Below, piece after piece: positions 1 to 4,429 of a stretch of 6,964 nucleotides of DNA. The stretch is from Alphaproteobacteria bacterium (GTDB taxonomy: Bacteria; Pseudomonadota; Alphaproteobacteria; UBA8366; JADFVY01): contig JAOUMF010000105.1 of assembly GCA_029881615.1 (NCBI GenBank), positions 1-6,964 of the forward strand, in the 5' to 3' direction. The notes under the pieces were generated by a model. That model was not told where the DNA came from. It worked only from the letters and a program-made list of their open reading frames with translations, and did not search any database. Position numbers and translations under genes: made by a program. Each line of letters starts with the position of its first letter. Within the stretch, counting starts at the first letter, position 1.

Positions 1-264
1 GACAAGCCGGTTGGCGACTTCATAGCAAGGGACGCGGATTTTCCCACCTTCCTGGAGGGGATGGGGGCTATGTTATCGGTCCTGCTGCCGCGCTATGAAA
101 AGGAAGGCAAAAGCTATCTGACAATTGCCGTAGGCTGTACCGGAGGCCGGCACCGCTCGGTTTACGTTGCGGAACGGCTCGGAAAAATGCTGGAATCTAA
201 TGGGCGCCGGGTCCATCTAACCCATCGGGACATTCAGCGAAGCGCCGGACAAAACATGCGCTAA
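1..264 (+). CDS. rapZ: RapZ RNase adaptor protein, C-terminal part (5' end outside window)
   Basis: The open frame runs in from base 1 and gives the last 87 residues, ending at TAA 262-264. The block GCTGGRHRSVYVAERL (from base 133) and the later HRD are the signature of the RapZ (YvcJ/YhbJ) C-terminal domain. In E. coli this domain binds glucosamine-6-phosphate and the sRNA GlmZ, presenting GlmZ to RNase E to control glmS. The N-terminal P-loop ATPase domain of this family (about 285-300 residues in all) lies upstream of the window. Sensing of amino-sugar phosphate is inferred for this organism, since GlmZ itself is an enterobacterial RNA. The next gene starts 33 bp downstream on the same strand, so it is probably co-transcribed with the PTS genes. 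In alphaproteobacteria hprK usually lies just before rapZ. The internal ATG at 61 is not a start, because conserved sequence continues upstream of it. Confidence 0.93.
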   Translation, partial: DKPVGDFIARDADFPTFLEGMGAMLSVLLPRYEKEGKSYLTIAVGCTGGRHRSVYVAERLGKMLESNGRRVHLTHRDIQRSAGQNMR

Positions 265-297
265 CCGTCGACAAGGGACGCAACAAGGAAAAATACG

Positions 298-705
298 ATG
301 ATAGGGATGGTTTTGGTGACCCACGGGCGGCTGGCGGCTGAATTCATCGCCGCGCTGGAACATGTGGTGGGGGCGCAAAGCAATGTAGCCGCGGTTTGCA
401 TCGGGGCCGACGACGATATGGAACAGCGACGCCAGGATATTCTGGCGGCCGTCGCCGAAGTGGACGATGGCGACGGCGTGGTCGTGTTGACCGATATGTT
501 CGGGGGCACCCCGTCGAACCTGGCCATTTCAATCATGAAGGAAGCGAAAGTTGAAGTCATTGCCGGGATCAACCTGCCGATGCTGATCAAGCTGGCGGGG
601 TTGCGTGAAGGTTGCCCGATCGACGACGCGGTTGCCCAGGCGCAGGAATCGGGGAGAAAATATATCAGTGTCGCCTCCAGCCTGCTGGGCGACGGCGACG
701 GATGA
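298..705 (+). CDS. manX: PTS system Man-family EIIA component, stand-alone (ManX/PtsM-like)
   Basis: This 135-residue cytoplasmic protein accepts phosphate from HPr. It begins MIGMVLVTHGRLA, with His9 in the VTHG motif being the phosphorylated histidine. The block LTDMFGGTPSN (residues 64-74) holds Asp66, equivalent to the Asp that assists the active His in E. coli ManX, and is followed by INLPMLIKL (91-99), also conserved. The length is that of a single EIIA domain; no EIIB is fused and no EIIC/EIID follows, so it cannot transport sugar alone. In alphaproteobacteria such EIIA proteins are thought to be regulatory. The ATG is chosen because AAGGAA lies at 285-290, 7 nt upstream, and the His motif sits at the expected place. 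The 3' end overlaps the ptsH start by 4 nt (ATGA), which suggests translational coupling. The gene is also called ptsM in some genomes. Confidence 0.93.
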   Translation: MIGMVLVTHGRLAAEFIAALEHVVGAQSNVAAVCIGADDDMEQRRQDILAAVAEVDDGDGVVVLTDMFGGTPSNLAISIMKEAKVEVIAGINLPMLIKLAGLREGCPIDDAVAQAQESGRKYISVASSLLGDGDG

Positions 706-977
706 CGGAAACCGTTGCCCGCGAGGTAACCATCGTTAACCGCCGCGGGCTGCATGCCCGGGCGGCCGCGCGATTCGTGAAACTGGCAGGCGAGTTCGAC
801 GCCGACATCATGGTCAGCAAGGACGGCGCCGAGGTTTCGGGCCTGTCTATCATGGGATTGATGATGCTGGCGGCCGCGCCCGGCACGCAGATCGGCGTCA
901 GCGCCACCGGCAATCAGGCCGAACAGGCGGTCGATGCGATCGTGGCGCTGGTGATGGCGGGGTTCGATGAAGACTGA
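702..977 (+). CDS. ptsH: HPr phosphocarrier protein
   Basis: HPr carries phosphate from enzyme I to EIIA. The 91-residue product has the full small-protein fold in sequence: VTIVNRRGLHARAAARFV contains active His18 followed by Ala19-Arg20, and SGLSIMGLMMLAA contains Ser49 before I-M-G. Ser49 is the position that HPr kinase/phosphorylase (HprK) phosphorylates in other bacteria, the counterpart of Ser46. The open frame extends upstream to 612 inside the EIIA gene, but the ATG at 702 is the right start because it places His18 near the family position (His15) and overlaps the EIIA stop as ATGA. There is only a weak ribosome site (GGCGACGG just upstream), consistent with coupling to the preceding gene. 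The 3' end overlaps the enzyme I start by 11 nt. Ser phosphorylation by an HprK is inferred; no hprK is in the window. Confidence 0.95.
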   Translation: MTETVAREVTIVNRRGLHARAAARFVKLAGEFDADIMVSKDGAEVSGLSIMGLMMLAAAPGTQIGVSATGNQAEQAVDAIVALVMAGFDED

Positions 978-2733
978 CCGGACAAAGGCGAAGGGCGAAC
1001 GCATTTTCGATGGCGTCGTCGGGGCGTCGGGAATCGCAATCGGCCCGGCCCATGTCAGCGAGGCCGGCGCGCTGCAGGTTCCCGAATACGAGATCAAGCC
1101 AGACGATATAGCGTCGGAAATTGGCCGTTTCGAGGTGGCCCTGAGGCGCTCGCAAAATCAGCTTACGAAACTCAAGACAAAGTCCCTTGCGCTGCCGGAC
1201 GCCGCGGCGGAAGAGTTGGGTTATCTGCTGGACGCACATCTGTTGATGTTGACCGGATCGCGCCTGGTCCGCGGTGTCGAAGAGACGATCGGCAAAAAGG
1301 GAATCAATGCCGAAGCCGCCGTTCAAATGGCAATTTCCGAAGTCGCGCGGGGTTTCGAGAGCCTGCCCGACGCCTATATGGCGGCGCGGGCCGACGATGT
1401 TCGCGAGGTCGGCGCAAGGCTGATTCGCAATCTTACCGACACGCCATTCCAGGCTTTCACCCATCTGCCGGCGGGCACCATTATTGTCGCCGAGGAACTG
1501 AGCCCCGCCGACGCGGCGCTGATCGATCCGCAGATCGTCGCGGGCTTCGCGACCGTGCTTGGCGGCAAGGAAAGCCATACCGCCATCATGGCCCGTTCGT
1601 TCGGTCTGCCGGCGATTTTCGGCGTGGCCGGACTGCTGGGTGGCGTAAAGAGCGGCGAGACGGTGATCGTCGATGGGGCGGCCGGGCGGATCATCGTCGA
1701 CCCGTCCCAGGAAACGCTGAAAGATTACGAGAGCCGCCGCAAGGTACTTGAACGCGAACGGCGGCAACTGGACCGGTTGATCGACCTGCCGGCCGAAACC
1801 GGCGACGGCGTTACAATAGGCCTTCAAACCAATCTGGAACTACCGCGCGAAGTGGACGGCGCACTGACCGTCGGCGCCGCGGGAATCGGATTGCTGCGGA
1901 CCGAATTCATGTTCATGAACCGCGACACCCCACCAGGGGAAGACGAACAATATGAGGTGCTGGCAGGCCTGGTCGCGGCAATGGGCGGACGGCCGATCAC
2001 CGTGCGCACGCTGGATGTTGGCGGTGAAAAACTGGCTTATTCGCTGGGCGAACAGCTGGGCGATCCGGTTAATCCGGCGCTGGGCTTGCGGGCGATTCGG
2101 CTATCGCTGAAACTGGTCAAGCTATTTGAGACGCAGCTGGCGGCAATCCTGCGTGCCAGCGCTCACGGGCCGGTTCGGATTCTGCTGCCGATGATCGCGG
2201 GAACCGGAGAAGTGCGGCAAACCCGTGAAATATTGACCCGCGTCATCAAGAGGTTGAAGCGGCGCGGATCGCCGATCGGCGATCCCGTTCCGCCACTGGG
2301 GGTGATGATCGAGGTCCCCGGCGCGGCGCTGGCCGCCGATGCGCTGGCGGCCCACGTGGACTTTTTCGCCATCGGCACCAACGATTTGACCATGTACACC
2401 CTGGCCATCGACCGCGCCGACGAGCAGGTGGCCCATCTGTATAATCCGCTGCATCCAGGGGTGTTGCGGCTGATCCAGTTCGCCGTGCAGGCGGGACAAC
2501 GCGCCGGCATCCCGGTCAGCGTCTGTGGAGAAGTGGCGGGCGATCCGCGATATACGGCGCTGTTGCTGGGGCTCGGCGTGCGTGATTTATCCATGGCCGC
2601 CCCTTGCCTTCCCAGGATAAAGCAACGCATCCGCCAGATCGACATGGCGGCCGCCACCGCACGCGCCGAGATTATCATGAGCCAGGCCGATTCCGGACGG
2701 ATTGCAACGCTGCTTGATGATTTCAACGGATAG
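967..2733 (+). CDS. ptsI: PTS enzyme I (phosphoenolpyruvate-protein phosphotransferase), without GAF domain
   Basis: Enzyme I takes phosphate from PEP and passes it to HPr. The 588 residues match a plain enzyme I; there is no N-terminal GAF domain as in EI-Ntr (PtsP), although databases often label this family ptsP. The N-terminal HPr-binding and phosphohistidine region spans about residues 14-240, with active His204 in GGKESHTAIMARS (E. coli has Thr where Glu202 stands). The C-terminal PEP-binding barrel spans about 280-570: GLLRTEFMF (Arg311), TVRTLDVGG (Arg347), MIEVPGAAL (Glu449), FFAIGTNDLTMYT (Asp473) and VSVCGE (Cys520, the proton donor equivalent). All catalytic positions I can place are present, so it should be active. 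The ATG at 967 overlaps the ptsH frame by 11 nt, with only a weak GGGG ribosome site. It is the last gene of the PTS operon; I see no convincing terminator after TAG 2731-2733. Confidence 0.95.
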   Translation: MKTDRTKAKGERIFDGVVGASGIAIGPAHVSEAGALQVPEYEIKPDDIASEIGRFEVALRRSQNQLTKLKTKSLALPDAAAEELGYLLDAHLLMLTGSRLVRGVEETIGKKGINAEAAVQMAISEVARGFESLPDAYMAARADDVREVGARLIRNLTDTPFQAFTHLPAGTIIVAEELSPADAALIDPQIVAGFATVLGGKESHTAIMARSFGLPAIFGVAGLLGGVKSGETVIVDGAAGRIIVDPSQETLKDYESRRKVLERERRQLDRLIDLPAETGDGVTIGLQTNLELPREVDGALTVGAAGIGLLRTEFMFMNRDTPPGEDEQYEVLAGLVAAMGGRPITVRTLDVGGEKLAYSLGEQLGDPVNPALGLRAIRLSLKLVKLFETQLAAILRASAHGPVRILLPMIAGTGEVRQTREILTRVIKRLKRRGSPIGDPVPPLGVMIEVPGAALAADALAAHVDFFAIGTNDLTMYTLAIDRADEQVAHLYNPLHPGVLRLIQFAVQAGQRAGIPVSVCGEVAGDPRYTALLLGLGVRDLSMAAPCLPRIKQRIRQIDMAAATARAEIIMSQADSGRIATLLDDFNG

Positions 2734-2770
2734 ACCCAATCCCAAAGGCCCACGATCCCTGCTATAGATA

Positions 2771-2792
2771 AATATAAAGATATCTTTATATT
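2771..2792. promoter_or_regulatory. Perfect 22-bp palindrome upstream of ahcY, candidate operator (SahR-like)
   Basis: Each half is AATATAAAGAT followed directly by its exact reverse complement, with no spacer; the next base pair outward (A2770/G2793) breaks the symmetry. It is a very AT-rich island in GC-rich surroundings, ends 71 bp before the ahcY start and sits just upstream of a plausible -35 box. Even spacing and full symmetry fit a dimeric helix-turn-helix repressor. ArsR-family SahR-type regulators control ahcY and other methionine-cycle genes in many Proteobacteria, and from memory their alphaproteobacterial sites look like ATATAAAGATATCTTTATAT. The palindrome is seen directly; the regulator is inferred and no arsR-type gene lies in this window. 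It is not a terminator, since it has no GC stem. Confidence 0.65.
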
Positions 2793-2796
2793 GTTC

Positions 2797-2824
2797 TTGC
2801 AATAATCCGCGGCTGCTGTTATAT
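2797..2824 (+). promoter_or_regulatory. Candidate sigma-70-type promoter of ahcY
   Basis: TTGCAA (2797-2802) and TTATAT (2819-2824) are separated by 16 nt and resemble -35 and -10 boxes. A transcript would begin near 2831, about 33 nt before the ATG. The 22-bp palindrome ends 4 bp upstream of the -35 box, so a bound protein could contact or block RNA polymerase. Alphaproteobacterial promoters are poorly conserved, so this is a tentative placement; the AT-rich TATAGATAAATATAAAG stretch upstream could hold another -10 box, but I found no matching -35 for it. Confidence 0.35.
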
Positions 2825-2863
2825 CGCTGCCGCCATCAACAGGATTTTCAAGGAATTTACGCC

Positions 2864-4261
2864 ATGAGCGCGCAGGATTATGTAATCAAGGATATTGGTC
2901 TCGCCGATTGGGGCCGCAAGGAACTGGATATCGCCGAAACCGAAATGCCGGGACTGATGTCCCTGCGCGAAGAGTTCGGCAAGGCGCAGCCCTTGAAGGG
3001 CGCGCGGATCGCCGGATCGCTGCACATGACCATCCAGACCGCCGCACTGATCGAGACACTGACGGCGCTGGGCGCCGATGTGCGCTGGGCTTCCTGCAAT
3101 ATCTATTCGACACAGGATCACGCCGCGGCGGCCATCGCGGCCTCGGGCGTTCCGGTTTTCGCCATCAAGGGCGAGACCCTGGAAGAATACTGGGACTACA
3201 GCCATCGCATTTTCGAATGGTCCGACGGCGGCGCCCCGAACATGATCCTCGACGATGGCGGCGACGCCACCCTGCTGCTGCATCTGGGCATGCGGGCTGA
3301 AAGCGATCTCTCGGTGATCTCCAAGCCGACCAATGAGGAAGAGGAAGTCCTCTTCGCCACGATCGCCAAGCGGGTCAAGGAACAGCCGGGCTGGTACACC
3401 AAGACCATCAAGGCCATCCAGGGCGTGACCGAGGAAACCACGACCGGCGTGCATCGCCTGTACGAGATGGCGCAGAAGGGCACGCTGATGTTCCCCGCCA
3501 TCAACGTCAACGATTCGGTCACCAAGTCGAAATTCGATAACAAGTATGGCTGCCGCGAAAGCCTGGTGGACGGCATCCGTCGCGCCACCGACGTGATGAT
3601 GGCCGGCAAGGTCGCCGTCGTCGGCGGCTTCGGCGATGTCGGCAAGGGTTCCGCCGAATCGCTGCGCAGCGCCGGTTGCCGCGTGCTGGTAACCGAGGTC
3701 GATCCGATCTGCGCGCTGCAGGCGGCGATGGAAGGTTTCGAAGTCGTCACCATGGAAAACGCCGCCCCGCGCGGCGACATCTTCGTCACCACCACCGGCA
3801 ATATCGACGTCATCACCATCGACCATATGCGCGAGATGAAAGATCGGGCAATCGTCTGCAATATCGGGCATTTCGATTCCGAAATTCAGATCGGTGCGCT
3901 GAAGAACCTGAAATGGAACAACATCAAGCCGCAGGTTGACGAGATCGAGTTCGCCGACGGCAAGCGGATCATCCTGCTGGCCGAGGGTCGGCTGGTAAAT
4001 CTGGGCTGCGCCACCGGCCACCCCAGCTTCGTCATGAGTGCCAGCTTCACCAACCAGGTACTGGCCCAGATGGAACTTTGGCAGCATCCGGACAATTATG
4101 AGAAACAGGTCTATGTCCTGCCCAAGCATCTCGACGAAAAAGTCGCCATGCTGCATCTGGCCAAACTCGGCGTCCAACTCACAAAATTGTCGAAGCAACA
4201 GGCCGACTATATCGGCGTGCCGGTTCAGGGCCCGTTCAAGCCGGAACAATACCGCTACTAA
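2864..4261 (+). CDS. ahcY: S-adenosylhomocysteine hydrolase (adenosylhomocysteinase)
   Basis: AhcY is a cytosolic NAD-dependent enzyme that splits S-adenosylhomocysteine into adenosine and homocysteine, relieving product inhibition of methyltransferases and feeding methionine resynthesis. The 465 residues are full length for the bacterial type, including the roughly 40-residue insert (about 148-190, beginning [12 protein letters not shown]) that the human enzyme lacks. Visible key features are His54 ([10 protein letters not shown]), the first family signature [15 protein letters not shown] (78-92), Asp130/131, Glu190, [16 protein letters not shown] with Lys221, Asp225 and Cys230, the NAD-binding GFGDVG loop (255-260), CNIGHFD with His336, [14 protein letters not shown] with His386, and the C-terminal KPEQYRY with Lys459 that reaches into the partner subunit's cofactor site. 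The start is ATG 2864 with AAGGAA at 2850-2855, 8 nt upstream. It appears monocistronic: it has its own promoter region with a palindrome and a strong terminator. Confidence 0.98.
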   Translation: MSAQDYVIKDIGLADWGRKELDIAETEMPGLMSLREEFGKAQPLKGARIAGSLHMTIQTAALIETLTALGADVRWASCNIYSTQDHAAAAIAASGVPVFAIKGETLEEYWDYSHRIFEWSDGGAPNMILDDGGDATLLLHLGMRAESDLSVISKPTNEEEEVLFATIAKRVKEQPGWYTKTIKAIQGVTEETTTGVHRLYEMAQKGTLMFPAINVNDSVTKSKFDNKYGCRESLVDGIRRATDVMMAGKVAVVGGFGDVGKGSAESLRSAGCRVLVTEVDPICALQAAMEGFEVVTMENAAPRGDIFVTTTGNIDVITIDHMREMKDRAIVCNIGHFDSEIQIGALKNLKWNNIKPQVDEIEFADGKRIILLAEGRLVNLGCATGHPSFVMSASFTNQVLAQMELWQHPDNYEKQVYVLPKHLDEKVAMLHLAKLGVQLTKLSKQQADYIGVPVQGPFKPEQYRY

Positions 4262-4287
4262 TTCGTCAACCCGAATACATCTTTCAG

Positions 4288-4318
4288 AGAGCCCCGGCAT
4301 CCGCCGGGGCTTTTTTTT
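4288..4318 (+). terminator. Rho-independent terminator after ahcY
   Basis: A perfect 8-bp GC stem, GCCCCGGC (4291-4298) and GCCGGGGC (4303-4310), encloses the loop ATCC and is followed by eight T residues (4311-4318). Upstream A residues can lengthen the stem into the T run. It lies 26 bp after the ahcY stop codon and should end most ahcY transcripts, separating ahcY from the kinase gene downstream. Confidence 0.95.
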
Positions 4319-4336
4319 GGGGGTCCGGTCCGGATA

Positions 4337-4364
4337 TTTCGATATATTGTTGGCATTGTATAAG
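4337..4364 (+). promoter_or_regulatory. Weak promoter candidate for the DivL-like gene
   Basis: TTTCGA (4337-4342) and TATAAG (4359-4364), 16 nt apart, could be -35 and -10 boxes in the AT-rich stretch following the ahcY terminator. The -10 match is fair and the -35 match poor. Some promoter is expected here because the terminator upstream should cut off readthrough. No CtrA-type TTAA-N7-TTAA site and no GANTC methylation site was found in 4319-4429. Confidence 0.22.
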
Positions 4365-4379
4365 AAATAACCGTTATTT
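4365..4379. repeat. Small palindrome AAATAAC-C-GTTATTT upstream of the DivL-like gene
   Basis: Two exact 7-bp inverted arms flank a single C. It lies immediately after the candidate -10 box, where transcription would start, which is a normal place for an operator. It is short and AT-rich, so chance is possible, and no regulator can be named. Confidence 0.4.
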
Positions 4380-4429
4380 AAGTGCAAGGTTGCTTGTGCA
4401 GTGAACGCTGCTTACCTAGACTACCTCGC

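Noticed and set aside
1564..1593. Loss of the enzyme I active-site motif (Glu in place of Thr before Ser-His)
   Set aside because: The catalytic His204 and all the PEP-site residues I can place are present. I recall variation at this position in alphaproteobacterial enzyme I proteins, so it is not evidence of inactivity.
898..1827. 309-codon minus-strand frame opposite ptsI
   Set aside because: It is rich in Arg, Gln and His, with no recognisable motif, and lies fully opposite the conserved enzyme I coding sequence. It is a shadow frame.
2809..2833. Terminator for the pts operon from the GCGGC/GCCGC repeat
   Set aside because: The stem is 5 bp with a 15-nt loop and no T run follows.
2734..2863. 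SAH or SAM riboswitch in the ahcY leader
   Set aside because: The likely transcript leader is only about 33 nt. The sole stem, GCGGC (2809-2813) with GCCGC (2829-2833), overlaps the promoter candidate and has no pseudoknot partner that I can find.
2819..4387. Very long antisense open frame (522 codons) covering ahcY and its terminator
   Set aside because: It mirrors the whole ahcY gene, which is unmistakable on the plus strand. Long stop-free antisense frames are common opposite GC-rich genes, and its start lies beyond the terminator in non-coding sequence with no ribosome site.
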